The notes under the pieces: generated by a model
Seen by the model: only the letters and a program-made list of their open reading frames with translations
Told to the model about the DNA's origin: nothing
Databases searched by the model: none
In this document: positions 11,030-21,467 of the stretch, in pieces
Numbering within the stretch: position 1 is the first letter of the stretch
Layout: each line of letters opens with the position of its first letter
Made by a program: the position numbers and the translations under genes
Source: Phytopythium helicoides
Taxonomy: Eukaryota; Oomycota; Peronosporomycetes; Pythiales; Pythiaceae
NCBI GenBank assembly: GCA_024867545.1
Contig: JANFNE010000006.1
Coordinates: forward strand, 806,001 to 870,000
Reading direction: 5' to 3'
Length of the DNA stretch: 64,000 bases

Positions 11030-12076
11030 TCACAGTTCGTCGTCGCTGAACCACTCGGAGTGGGTAAGCACCCCAGCCAAGTGCGGGACCTTGGGGACGT
11101 TCACTTCTTCATCTTCGTCCATCATCTCCACGTCGTCGCCTGATCCCATCGATACGCCGTCCTCGTCCGTCGCAGGCACGCCGAGCGCTCGGAACGAGCC
11201 TGTCGAGCTCGCGCTGGAGCTACGACTCCGACGGTAGTTAAACGAGGGCAGCGACGTCATTGTTGATGCCTTCGACTCCGCCTTGCCTGCATGCCCGCGC
11301 CACCTCTCGTTGGCTTCTGCTGTGTACGAGTTGGCGTCCTGCCGCCTGTTCTCCCGCTCGTGGTCCTGCTGCTGCGCCAAGTACTGCATATGGATCTGAT
11401 ACCACTGGCGCTTCTCCTCGGTCGAGAGCCGCTGGAAGTCCTGCGGCGTGATGGATAAATACTTGGGCAGCGTCATGCCCTCGCCCTCCGCCGATCCGTC
11501 AACGAGCGGAGCCGTCGCCGCCAGCGACGCGGGCGGTTTGCGGAAGACCACGAGCTCGTTCCCAGCTGGCGCGGCGTCGGTGGCGTCTCGGTGGTGCTTG
11601 CTCGCGAGCGTGATGTAGTGGCGGTAGATGCGGTCGAGCGGCCTGCGGTCGCGCCGTGTGTGGTCGAAGAACCTGCGCATGGTGTTGGGCACGCCGCCGT
11701 AGACGAGCATCTCCCCGTGGTCGCCGTCCGACGCCTCGTCGTCCTCGCTGTCGTCGCTGTGCGAGGCCGCGCGCTCCTTCCCGTGCTCGTCCAGCTCCAC
11801 GAAGCGCGTCTGGCGCTCCTTGGACAGCGAGAGCCCCTCCAGCTGCTCCGCCAGCGTGCGTTGCCGCTTGCGCGCGCCGGCCCCGCGCCGTAGCGACGAC
11901 TGGAACGTCGGCTCCAGCGGGTTACGCGGAAGGGTACGCTGCTGCTGCTGCTGCTGCTGCTGGAAGTAGTTGTACGAGCTCTGCCGCATGGTCTGCGCGT
12001 CCAGCGCCTCCAGCTCCACGCTGTCGTCGCGCCGCCGCCGCACGCCGCGCACCGGCCGCCTCCGCGTCGCCTCCAT
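11030..12076 (-). CDS. Hypothetical protein with polyQ tract and acidic regions
   Basis: A single 348-codon frame from ATG 12076; the frame is open further upstream but without an ATG. I do not recognise the family. The N-terminus is very basic (EATRRRPVRGVRRRRDD). Eight glutamines follow, then a middle part with LAEQLEGLSLSKERQTRFVE, an acidic stretch, and a well-ordered block, VPNTMRRFFDHTRRDRRPLD with IYRHYITLASKHHRD. Another block, LPKYLSITPQDFQRLSTEEK, precedes a short Q-rich coil. The end is serine-rich and acidic, finishing HSEWFSDDEL. The composition suggests a nuclear protein, but that is inference. It is divergent from the SAP-DCN1 gene. Confidence 0.75.
   Translation of the reverse strand: MEATRRRPVRGVRRRRDDSVELEALDAQTMRQSSYNYFQQQQQQQQRTLPRNPLEPTFQSSLRRGAGARKRQRTLAEQLEGLSLSKERQTRFVELDEHGKERAASHSDDSEDDEASDGDHGEMLVYGGVPNTMRRFFDHTRRDRRPLDRIYRHYITLASKHHRDATDAAPAGNELVVFRKPPASLAATAPLVDGSAEGEGMTLPKYLSITPQDFQRLSTEEKRQWYQIHMQYLAQQQDHERENRRQDANSYTAEANERWRGHAGKAESKASTMTSLPSFNYRRSRSSSASSTGSFRALGVPATDEDGVSMGSGDDVEMMDEDEEVNVPKVPHLAGVLTHSEWFSDDEL
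11939..11962 (-). repeat. (CTG)8 trinucleotide repeat coding for Q8
   Basis: Eight CTG units on the plus strand read as CAG codons on the coding strand, giving the polyglutamine run after NYF. The pure repeat could vary in length between isolates. Confidence 0.9.
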
Positions 12077-12240
12077 CCTCGCGCGCCGCGCTTCTCCGAG
12101 TCCGGCGACACGCGCCGTACCCCCATGTACCCTGGCCTTTTTCGTAATTTCTTTCCGTCTCGCGGCGCCCGGCAGGTGCAATGGAGCATACTTGGAGAAA
12201 GTGCACAGGCGGTCGGTTGAAGTCGCAGCTGGTGGTGGCC

Positions 12241-13403
12241 ATGGATCTCTCGCGCCTGCGCGTCAAGGAGCTCAACGAGCTCTGCAAGAAGTACGGTACG
12301 TGCCTCGCGCGCTCAGTCGCTGCCTGCCACTGGGGTTTCGCGCGCCAGGAGCTCGAGGAGCTGACGCCGAAGCGCCGGAACGCAGGAATCCGGACAGGCG
12401 GGAAGAAAGCCGATATCGTGAGCCGCATCCAAGCGAGCGGCAGCTACCAGCGCGCGCTGCTGACGTCCGGAGTGCCCGTGTCGAACGGTAAGGCAATGGG
12501 CCACGGTTCCCACGCGACGGGGTTCAAGCGCTCGAGCGCGGACGGCGGCAGCAGCCCCGTGTCGTCGGCCACCAAGAAGCTCAAGGGGCTGCGCGCAGAC
12601 GACGGCGGCTCGGTGCACGCGCTCTTCGACCGGTTCAAGGGTGTGTTTGTTGGTGTACTTTGAAAGCGTCGAAGAGGGGCTTACGTCGATGTTGTGGTTG
12701 TGGTAGACGCGGAGAGCGAGGAGGATGCCATCACAGACGACGGGATATTGGATCTATGCGGAGAACTTGGAGTGGACGCCCAGGACCCCGTGATGCTCGT
12801 ACTCAGCTACGTCATGGAGGCGGAGACTATGTGCGTGTACTCGCGCGCCGAGTTCGTACGAGGCTTCCAGAAGCTGCACTGCCGGACGCTGCAGGACCTC
12901 AAGGACCAGCTGCCGCTGCTGCGACGAAAACTGCAGAACCGTGAGCAGTTCACTAGTATTTATTCGGTGTGTATCGTCAAAAGCATTCGGTGTGGTTTGA
13001 ATAGGATCTAACTGTTGCCTATCTGCAGTATACCTTCTCCTTCTCCAAGGATCCCACCCAGAAGAGCCTGGCACTCGAGATCGCCCTCGGCTTGTGGGAA
13101 CTGCTGCTCCCTGGCCACTTCACGTGGCTGTACCACTGGCTCCAGTTCGTGCGCACTAACTGCAGAAACTCGGTATCCAAGGACCTGTGGATGCAAGTCC
13201 TCGAGTTTGGCCAGCAGATTGAGCCAGATATGAGCAATTTTGACGAGAACGGCGCGTGGCCGGTGCTACTGGACGATTTTGCAACCGAGCTCCAAGAGAA
13301 GATCGCCAAACATGGGATATCCAAGGTTCGAGCGGATGAATCGGCCCTGCAACCCAAGGATGAGAGCGATGCCGTCGAGTCGATGGTCGTGGACGACCTC
13401 TGA
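12241..13403 (+). CDS. SAP-domain / DCN1-like (cullin neddylation) protein
   Basis: The first exon and the next join at intron 12296-12385 to give an N-terminal SAP motif (LRVKELNELCKKYG then IRTGGKKADIVSRI). A Ser/Gly-rich linker follows, and after a second intron a potentiating-neddylation domain: ITDDGILDLCGELGV, PVMLVLSYVMEAETM, YSRAEFVRGFQKL, FSFSKDPTQKSLALEIALGL, LLPGHFTWLYHWLQFV and a C-terminal WPVLLDDF. DCN1 proteins recruit the Ubc12-NEDD8 conjugate to cullins. Most carry an N-terminal UBA domain or a lipid-modified tail; here a nucleic-acid-binding SAP motif takes that place. An in-frame ATG at 12181 could add 20 residues; 12241 puts Met at the SAP boundary. Confidence 0.85.
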
Positions 13404-13555
13404 AGTTAACTCTCAGGATCATCTTTCCCGGCAGCTGTGGTAGCTTAGAGCAACAGGACCGAAAACTACCAGGAACAACAAGGGGGCCACGCACAATCGA
13501 ACTCGGGATAAAATGCCTGCTCCCACTTGATCATCACTGCTCCATTTTTGCGGTG

Positions 13556-14521
13556 TTACGTGATTGCCGATACCACGAGCGCAATAGCGATCACTAATAA
13601 CGCCGCTGATGACTGCAAAAATGGCGCTGCTGTTCAACAGAAAGCACACGCACCGGTGAGTTAACGACACACTTGAGGTACCATAATGTAAGCTAGCGTA
13701 CCAGAGCAAAAGGCCGTATCACTGAAGGCGTGGATATTGTACGCAAAGTTAACCCCACACGGACACAGCTGATCGAGGCCACTAACTCCGCTAGAAGTAC
13801 AGCTCGTCTGCGCTTCGTTCATGGCGGTAATACTTGCGGCAGTGCCTAACAGCATATATTGCTTGTAGCTTTGGAAGCAGCAGCCGAGCTTCGACACAAT
13901 GTCATTGCACAGATTGTACGATGTCCCAGCTTCTTCCACGAGTTTGCCGAGCAGAGAAACTGCATCAAGATGTAAGTTCATGTCCCTTTTGTATCCTGTG
14001 CACGACCTTGCTAAGTACTCACCACAGTACTTGCCATCTGCTCGCGTTTGGCATGCAAACTGGTACGCAGCTGCCTGCAGTCGTGCGCTGGCAGCTTCGT
14101 CCGCATCTCCTTCGGCTTCATCAGTGAAACAATCATTGTCGAGCAATGCTTTGTACTTTTCGTTCAAAGACGAAAAACAAGAATTTGAGCAGATAGCAGC
14201 CTGATCCTCGTCGCTGCGATAATTCATGACATCAGCAGCTACGAGTTCGCTGCAATCATTAGTTACAAGTTTTCCGCCTTCTACACCGTTCTCGAGCTGA
14301 TCTTGGTTCACAAGAAGTGCAGCAATCTCTTCTTGCGTGGTGACGCAAATCGAAGTGTGCTGTTTCAATTCAATGAATGAGCACCCTCGATAAAGCTTCT
14401 AAAGTCCACCGCAGAGATACTGATCACGCACATTTGTTGCGTCTACTCCTTCGGCGTTGGCCAATCTCACAAGCACCGATGCAGCTACCAACACCGCGAT
14501 TAGTGGCGCAAATGTTGACAT
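13556..14521 (-). CDS. Secreted cysteine-rich protein with signal peptide and probable GPI tail
   Basis: The first exon encodes a signal peptide (MSTFAPLIAVLVAASVLVRL then ANA). It splices with phase 0 to HTSICVTTQEEIAALL. The mature part has many Cys residues in pairs (CSNSC, LGCC, LCPCG) and no family I can name. A probable 51-nt intron with a GTGAGT donor follows GKYC. The last splice, after DTAFCS, gives a C-terminus of small residues followed by a hydrophobic run (LLVIAIALVVSAIT) ending at TAA 13556-13558, typical of a GPI-anchor signal. It is not a recognisable elicitin. Cell-surface placement is inferred. The start is divergent from the coiled-coil gene, about 125 bp away. Confidence 0.7.
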
Positions 14522-14646
14522 GGGGCAGCAACTTGGAATCTCTTTCTTTTGTGACCCAGTTCCTGATGCCCCATCATTTCTCTGTATTTTTAGCTTGAGT
14601 CCTGCACTTGTGACCCTTTCACTGGAAAATCTCTGCAAATGGGAAC

Positions 14647-16374
14647 ATGGAGAGCGCCTTTACTCCACATCGACCTCTCCCTGCGTCACCAGCTTTCACT
14701 TCCCCACGACTAAATAGTCTTCGTCCAACTCCACCTCTACGACAATCTCCACGGACTGTAGAGACTCCAAGATCGCAGGTATCACCCCCGGTTTCGGATG
14801 AATCACCACGCTTTGACAAACAATCCCACCGCAAGCGTCCCCACCCACAGAATGCATTCCGATCGGCGCGTTTACAGAGTGAAATCGCACAGTTGGAGCG
14901 CCAAATGAGCGGGAGAGCAGCAGACATGACACCGGAAGATGCATTACTTCATTTGCGCCGTATTCTGCCTTCGATCTTAGCCAGCGTATCGTCTGAAGAA
15001 GTTGCTGGTGTCGATGGTGAACAGGTCCTTCAAAACCTTGCAAGCGCATGCTGGAAGACAGTATCCCAGTCGATTGAGCCAACTTCTCACCGTCGGCGCC
15101 GAGACGATACTTTACTCTCCCCCGAGCAGGTTCTTTACTCGCAGCTCCTTCGTGGGATAGAAGCGGCGATCCGCGAACGCCTAGCTGTGCGGAGTGATCT
15201 ATACACTCAACTTCATGCTGCTACTACACGAACTCGCGAGCTCCCACGCGCCATATCTGATCGTCAGGGTGAGATGACAGAAGCGACAGCTGTGTTTGTG
15301 GCCCGAACAGCGCAAGCATTGCATTGCCAAGGTGAGAGCGATGTGGCAAGCGCAACGTCAAACGTAGGGTCGCCTGGACGGGCAAGACAGTCTTCTTTGG
15401 GCTCTGCTTTGGGGCTTGAAGTGCATAAGCGTCTTGATGAGCTCCGTCGACGACGCGAACTGCGAGCATGGGCGTGCGGGGAGCTTCGAAATACATTAAA
15501 TGATTTGGCAACTCACGCCACTGACCTAAAGAAACAAATTGCACAGGTGGTCGGAGACGTCAAGGTGGAGGAAGTCACCACCAAAGAAAAGTCTGCTCAG
15601 ATTGAGCATATCAACATGCTTCTTGCTGCCCAGTCAAGTCAATACGTTCTCTCAGATGGGCGAGTTCATGAACAAGCTACTTCCGAAGAAGCGACGTCAC
15701 CACCAGCAGAACAATCGCCTGAATCGCCGTTTGGACAAGTAAATGAGATACCCTCACCAGCATTTGTGGACCCACAGCTATTACAGCCCTCGGAGCGTGT
15801 TGAACGAGCACAAGAGAGACACACTCAGTTGCTACTCGACATTGAGGCCAAGCGTGCAGCAGTCCGGACCCGCACCGAGCAAGTGTTTGACGTGCGACGC
15901 GTGATACGAGAGCTTGAGAATGAGGTACGCACAGAGCGTTCAGCGATTGCAGACCTGGAGGCAAAAATCGGTCATGTGGAGCGCGCGTACACGCCGCGGC
16001 CAAACTGGGATGAGCTAAAATCGACGACGATGGTCACGACGGCTGTAGATCGCGGTGGTCGGCGCGCAAAGCTTCGTCGCGGAAAGCGAAACTCTGTTGC
16101 TCCTGTGTCCATCGGCAACAACAATGGTGGGGCAGCACTAGATGATGAGGACGAGGCAAGCGAAAGACGAGTGCGAGAGATTTTAGCCAGCCACTGGAGC
16201 ACGGTTGAGAAGGTGAGCGCCATGGCCGACGAGCTCGCTGTGATTCGCTCACGCAACCACAGTAGCGACGCCATTTTCTCCGAGCAGGCAAAGCTGGACC
16301 AGCTACAGCGTGAGATTGCTAAGACGTTGCTACAGCTTGAAAGTGCTCGTGCACGAGCTGCAGCTGCCCTATGA
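14647..16374 (+). CDS. Coiled-coil protein of unknown function
   Basis: A single exon of 575 residues. The first 75 residues are rich in Pro, Ser and Arg (RPLPASPAFTSPRLNSLRPT) and look disordered. A helical domain follows (DMTPEDALLHLRRILPSILA). Then come long heptad-like helices: LEVHKRLDELRRRRELRAWA, DLATHATDLKKQIAQVVGDV, RTEQVFDVRRVIRELENEVR. I could not match a family. A cytoskeletal or microtubule-associated role would fit the layout but is a guess. An acidic Ser/Pro linker sits near residues 340-370. Confidence 0.75.
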   Translation: MESAFTPHRPLPASPAFTSPRLNSLRPTPPLRQSPRTVETPRSQVSPPVSDESPRFDKQSHRKRPHPQNAFRSARLQSEIAQLERQMSGRAADMTPEDALLHLRRILPSILASVSSEEVAGVDGEQVLQNLASACWKTVSQSIEPTSHRRRRDDTLLSPEQVLYSQLLRGIEAAIRERLAVRSDLYTQLHAATTRTRELPRAISDRQGEMTEATAVFVARTAQALHCQGESDVASATSNVGSPGRARQSSLGSALGLEVHKRLDELRRRRELRAWACGELRNTLNDLATHATDLKKQIAQVVGDVKVEEVTTKEKSAQIEHINMLLAAQSSQYVLSDGRVHEQATSEEATSPPAEQSPESPFGQVNEIPSPAFVDPQLLQPSERVERAQERHTQLLLDIEAKRAAVRTRTEQVFDVRRVIRELENEVRTERSAIADLEAKIGHVERAYTPRPNWDELKSTTMVTTAVDRGGRRAKLRRGKRNSVAPVSIGNNNGGAALDDEDEASERRVREILASHWSTVEKVSAMADELAVIRSRNHSSDAIFSEQAKLDQLQREIAKTLLQLESARARAAAAL

Positions 16375-16577
16375 GCAAGAAATCACAGATCGAACAAGTG
16401 AGGTCGGTTGCGCCACGAACCACTCGGCAGCGTTGTAACCCGTTACGGACAAATAGAAGAAACGACAGCATGACAGACTCACAAGCACATAGAGAAAGGA
16501 GCGGAGAGTGATCAACGCAGCGAGGTCGAAGATGAGATGCCAAACGGCGAAATAAATACGGCGGCGCGCGTGGTTGG

Positions 16578-18242
16578 TCATGGGAGTGACATGAGTGACT
16601 CAAAGAGCCACGAGTCGAAGGGAAAGTCATCGAGTGGAAGAACATCCGCATCCGAGGCGAGAAGAGTAATGTCTTCCTGACCTTCCGCTCCCCCGCAAAG
16701 AAGTCGCTCAGTTGGCGCTGCGATATCATGTGGTGTAATCTCGCTTGTGGACCCAGCAGAAATATCGAGATTCCATTGGCCGCCGTTGGTCTGTGGTGGC
16801 TGGGCGTAGCTCGAACCAGCGAGGTCAAAGTGAAGTATTGGAAGTGTGAGAATTGCTCGTTTTGGCGTACTAACTTGGCCACTGTTCTTGAAAGTCGAGT
16901 GAGAAAACTCGCCGATGTTGTCTTCCGCAATCGGCTGCGATGCTGGGCCGTCGTGAAGAACTCTTCCGAGGCTGCTTTCGGCCAGAATTTCTTGCTTGAT
17001 GAAGGCTTTATCCTCGAATCCCGAAGAGGTCGCGACAAATGATGGTTGCTTCTTCGTGCTGGCAACAACCAACTCATCCATCGCATCGCCGAGAGTGCGT
17101 TTCGCAACACGGGGTCGAAGGCGCATGTATGACTGCGCCTCCTGTTGCACCGGCATGTTTCGGGGCACAAATTGTCTTCCAGCAATGACTCGACCTTTGC
17201 CAAGCTGGCTGACGCTGTCATTTTGCTGAAATCTCTTGGCGGTGGAGATCCGGCTATTTGCTCCAATGATTGGGAACGGCACGATCTCCAAGACCTTGCA
17301 GTACCATTCTTCGAACGACGAGTCTTGGTCGCGCAGCTGACGCCGAGTGAGCTCGTCTTTGGCCCATGCCATGAGAAACTCGGCACGAAGCGACACGATT
17401 TGTTCCCAGGCGGCGTCGTACTCGGCTTGTGTCAGCGCCTCGATGCGTTGGTAGTTGCGCACGTACTTGATCTTCCCCTCGAACTGCCCTCCATGCATCT
17501 GCTTTTTGGAGATGCGCATCGGACAGCAGTTGAGCATCTTGGCAAGCCACGAACGCATTGACGCTTTCGGTGGGATGCCCTCGAGTAGTCCGCCACAGAA
17601 GAGTTCGATGAGCTTGCTCAGATACGCGTCCTCCTCGAGATGCCATTTGCCGGAACGCACGGGAATCTTTCGCTCGCGTGCGCTCTGCAAAAAGGTCATC
17701 AGTCTGTCAGTTCGACCCCGCGCACCGATCAGCTTGTCGCTGGGCGACAGCCTGTCGACAGCGCTCACATTTTGGTTGACGCTGGACTTTGGCCGGCGCG
17801 GGGTCATGAGCCCTTCGCTGCCTGTAGTCTGGTACGGATGATGGCGCTTCGAGTGGTTTGACTGGTCGTTGCTTCTCGACGAAGCTGCAGTTGCAGGTGT
17901 AACGGAGCGGGTAGAACGCGTATGGCGACGAGGTTGGCGCTCGCGCTTGATGGTCGTGAGTTCACTCGCGACCGGGCTCGGCGTCACGCAGCGGCCAGTC
18001 ATGGTGAGCGTCGAGGCGTTTGCTGCTTGGCCGAAAAACTTGCACGACGACTTGCGCTCGAGGTGGCAGATTCCAGAGTGAGCGGCCGGTCTGCAGCGGA
18101 AAGCGCTGCCTTGGGCAGCCATCGAGTGAAGACGGATCTGGTTCCCGCCGATAGCGAAGCAGCTGACAGACATCCGGACCAAGATCGACTCGACCAAGTT
18201 GGCACTTTTGCTAAGCGAGGGAGCCTCGCGCGCGCCAACCAT
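16578..18242 (-). CDS. Stramenopile-type PMRISKK-domain protein, putative nuclear
   Basis: A single frame of 554 codons from ATG 18242; later ATGs could be the true start, since the first 50 residues look poorly ordered. A basic Ser/Arg region (about 85-160) leads to a compact domain at about 195-255: RSGKWHLEEDAYLSKLIELF, GGLLEGIPPKASMRSWLAKM, LNCCPMRISKK, HGGQFEGKIKYV. From memory, this block resembles one repeated in diatom and oomycete proteins, usually left unnamed. The tryptophan and acidic pair near its start recall Myb-like folds, but that is only a resemblance. The C-terminal half is acidic with short hydrophobic patches (LPLDDFPFDSWLFESLM), as in transcription activators. A transcription-related role is inferred. 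Confidence 0.7.
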   Translation of the reverse strand: MVGAREAPSLSKSANLVESILVRMSVSCFAIGGNQIRLHSMAAQGSAFRCRPAAHSGICHLERKSSCKFFGQAANASTLTMTGRCVTPSPVASELTTIKRERQPRRHTRSTRSVTPATAASSRSNDQSNHSKRHHPYQTTGSEGLMTPRRPKSSVNQNVSAVDRLSPSDKLIGARGRTDRLMTFLQSARERKIPVRSGKWHLEEDAYLSKLIELFCGGLLEGIPPKASMRSWLAKMLNCCPMRISKKQMHGGQFEGKIKYVRNYQRIEALTQAEYDAAWEQIVSLRAEFLMAWAKDELTRRQLRDQDSSFEEWYCKVLEIVPFPIIGANSRISTAKRFQQNDSVSQLGKGRVIAGRQFVPRNMPVQQEAQSYMRLRPRVAKRTLGDAMDELVVASTKKQPSFVATSSGFEDKAFIKQEILAESSLGRVLHDGPASQPIAEDNIGEFSHSTFKNSGQVSTPKRAILTLPILHFDLAGSSYAQPPQTNGGQWNLDISAGSTSEITPHDIAAPTERLLCGGAEGQEDITLLASDADVLPLDDFPFDSWLFESLMSLP

Positions 18243-18866
18243 ACAAGTGCCGAGTCAGAGCGGTGGGGATGGGCATACTTCAACATGCAAAGTGCAGCAT
18301 TCGTGGCGAAGCGACATCGATAGGTCACGTGAGTGCGCTTGGCCAGCTGCACCTAGCGCTGAAAACCATCGATATCCGGAGCGAGGAGTGCCGGCTCGCT
18401 TCAACGTCGTGTCAGCGAGCCAATCAGCGCCGCTTGTTCGCGATCTTATGGCCGATTCCCGCGCCATATGGCGTGTGCGATCGCGAAGGACACTCGGCGC
18501 CGCCTGTAAACCTCTCGTGGTGGTCCGCTCCCGCTCAATCCGGTCAAATTTCTTGCTCGCGACCACCAAACCGTATCTTTTGGCGGATTGAAGATCCAGA
18601 GGATTATGGCGACCACTTCGCGGGTATGTACCCGAGCAGTCGACGCCTCATCATGGCAGCTAGGCGTCGATGATCACTAGAGTAAACTCCGCTGCATTTC
18701 GCTACCACTTCGATGTGAAAACGCGTACTGTTGGCCCACGAGAGGGAGGAGCTGGCTGCTGCTGCTGCTGGGGGAGTTGAAGTCACAGGTTCCAAGACTC
18801 GTACCTTTGCGAGCCAGCGCTGTACTGTCTTCCTGCTGCACATTGAAGATCGGTCGATCCGCCAAG
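18243..18866. promoter_or_regulatory. Divergent intergenic region with CCAAT box
   Basis: These 624 bp lie between divergent genes. A CCAAT box within GAGCCAATCAGCG is at 18420-18424. No open frame in the stretch looks protein-like, and I see no RNA gene. Confidence 0.4.
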
Positions 18867-21407
18867 ATGGCGCTCTCGCCGGGGGAGGCGCGCGCGCTGT
18901 TCGAGCGCCAGGCGTTGCTGTCGGTGCGCGACGCGCTCGGGGTCGTGCAGGACGCGCAGCGCGTCATGGCGCGCGAGCCCAACGTCGTGTGCGTGCGCGG
19001 CGCGTGCGTATTCGGTGCGTGCGTTCTCGCTTTCCCAGAGCGAGAGGGGCAGTCAGTCGCTGACTTTTGAGTCGACTCGCAGTCGTGGGCGACCTCCACG
19101 GGCAGTTCTTCGACCTGATGCACCTGCTGGACGACATTGGAGTTGGCGACGGCGCTGTGCTGGAGGGTGGAGTCGCCGTGTGATTCCTCCACTTCTAGAA
19201 AACGGACTAATGGTGGTTGACATTTTGGAAGAGCGGGACATGCAGCTGGTGTTCCTAGGAGACTACGTCGGTGCGTCGTCATCAATGTACTTTCCCCAAC
19301 TCTTTGACCTGGAGCTCATGGTGGTCGAGATTGGAGTAGATCGAGGGGCCTTCTCGTCTGAAGTAATGCTCTACCTGTTGCTTCTCAAGTCGTTGGTGCG
19401 AGGTGCTCTAGTGTACACGCCAAGCAAATACAGAACGCTAACACGGCAGTGGTGTAGTATCCTACGCGCATATGGCTACTGCGAGGGAACCACGAATGCG
19501 AGTCGATCTCGTCCTTTTACGGGTTCCGCAATGAATGTACGGAGCGGACAAAGGTTGCGGAGAGAACTTGAGCAAGTGAATGATTTATCCTTGCTGTGCC
19601 CACATAGGTCGCAACAAGTACGGGATCTCGGCATACTATCACTTCGTCTCATGCTTCCAGACCATGCCCTTGGCTGCACTTATTGAAACGTCGCGCGGCA
19701 AACTCTTTTGCGTTCATGGGGGTATCTCGCCTGATATCCGGGACCTTGCAGCCGTCGACGCTATCGATCGCAAGCGCGAGGTGCCAACGTCTGGTGCACT
19801 GTGCGATTTGTTGTGGTCTGATCCTGCGTTAGGACGCGGGAATGAGCTAGAAGATACTTCTTGGCAGGCCAATGCTGAGCGGGGATGTTCGTATTATTTT
19901 TCCGCAAGCGCACTGTTTCAGTTCCTTGCCGAAAACGACTTGATGGCAGTTGTGCGGGCACATGAATTTGAGGAAGATGGCCTCATGGCACATTTCGAAG
20001 GAGACGAATATCGCAATTTAGACAAACGAACGGCTAGAGATCTACCCCCACTACTTACTGTATTCTCGGCGCCGAATTACTGTGATGCCTATGGCAATAA
20101 GGTACGCTGCCGTGTAGATTTGGCTTTGCAGATGATGTTCTTACATGTTCATTTTTAACTCTAAACTCAGGGTGCGTACTTGGTGATCCGAGACGAGCCG
20201 TTCGAATGGGAATCTAAACATCTGGAGGCTGTGAGTCATCCGGTACCATCGATTGATGGCATCGAGCGAAGTTCCGACATTTGGCGTCAATTCAATCAAA
20301 CGCTGCCCTTTCTCCCTGCGAGCAAAGAGTTCTTTGACGAAATTGTGCGTCTATCCGAAGCGCGAACATTCTCTCCTAGCAGAGACCGCGAGCAAAAGCC
20401 GTCGTTTTTGACTGACCATCAGTCTAATCCAGTATTGGCACCACTTCGCACCGAATCTCCCCCTCCAGAAGGTCAGTACACTCTGTTGTTTGCTGTCGGT
20501 AATTGTGAACGCCCACTCATCTGTATGCTTTAGACTCGACTGCTGATCGTAAGCGAAAGATGACAAGCGAAATTCATCCCCAAGCCATCCGACGAGTGCT
20601 GGACGACGAAGTCTACAAGTGGATGCAGAGCGACGATGGAAACTTGCAAGTATTTCCGCAAAAGAAGGCATTTGAATCACATGGACCGTGCAGCAGTTCA
20701 GCCGATTCAGGTGGAAGCGGCGAGCAATCGAGTGTGAGATTTGTGGTGGTTGTGTTTGTTGCGAAATGATCTGATTGACGTGGAGTTCGCACAGGTTCTT
20801 ACTCAGCAAGAGCTCGATATGGTCAAGCTGATGTTTTCGCTGATGGACACAGATGGTCGCATGGTGTTGAGTGCAGCCAAAATTTCGAAGTTTGTCTTGA
20901 ATATCCTCGGTAAGCGATTCTGTCCGTGTCGACAACGTATCGAATGGTGACTTTAACAGGTGTGACTTCCTAGGCGAAAGAATTAGCGATGATGTGGCTG
21001 AGAATTACTTGCGATCGCTTGACTTTGATGGCAGCGGCGCTGTTGAGTTCTCTGATGTACTTTCGTGGGTGGCAACGATGAAGATCAATCATATCCGTGA
21101 AACAGCGCACGGCAAATCTGCGCTCAATTGGGGTGGTCTCTTTGCACTTGCACGGAGATGGATCCTTTCGAGAATTCGAAAGGACATTCTGCGACCCATA
21201 AGTTTATGGCTGACGCTTGTGTGCTTACTTCGCGATCTGTATCGCTCTAAGCGCTATCGAGTGACTGCATCACCTCTATTGCGATTTTTGGGCTGTGTTA
21301 CGACACTCCTCTATGCGATCTCGTTGCTTCAGCCAGAGTCCCCCATCATGCGAATGCTGAGTTCGTTGCTTAGGAAGCCTCAGCATCCCCGACGCCTTTC
21401 GAAGTAG
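18867..21407 (+). CDS. Calcineurin-like Ser/Thr phosphatase with C-terminal EF-hands and hydrophobic tail
   Basis: Multi-exon gene (about eight introns). Joined exons give the PPP-family core: VVGDLHGQFFDLMHLLDDIG, QLVFLGDYV then DRGAFSSEVMLYLLLL, IWLLRGNHECESISSFYGFR, LFCVHGGISPDI, LLWSDP, VVRAHE and TVFSAPNYCDAYGNKGAYL. Calcineurin A is the nearest relative by block order. Instead of a separate B subunit, a linker is followed by two EF-hand-like loops. The first (DTDGRMVLSAAK) is degenerate; the second (DFDGSGAVEFSD) has the normal acidic positions. The end is basic with hydrophobic segments (ISLWLTLVCLLRDLY, LLRFLGCVTTLLYAISLL), suggesting membrane association. ATG 18867 starts MALSPGEARALFERQ. 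Confidence 0.85.
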
Positions 21408-21467
21408 CACTTCTAGGAAATGAGTTGGTCCCCAGGTAGTGTTTTTTTCTATGCCGAATAGTTGAGG

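Noticed and set aside
14375..14400. Sequence on the minus strand resembling the oomycete initiator (GCTCATTCATTG)
   Set aside because: It falls in the first intron of the secreted-protein gene, downstream of a good signal peptide, so it is unlikely to be that gene's initiator.
16319..17386. Minus-strand 355-codon frame
   Set aside because: Overlaps the PMRISKK gene in another frame and lacks conserved text; the longer frame has a recognisable domain.
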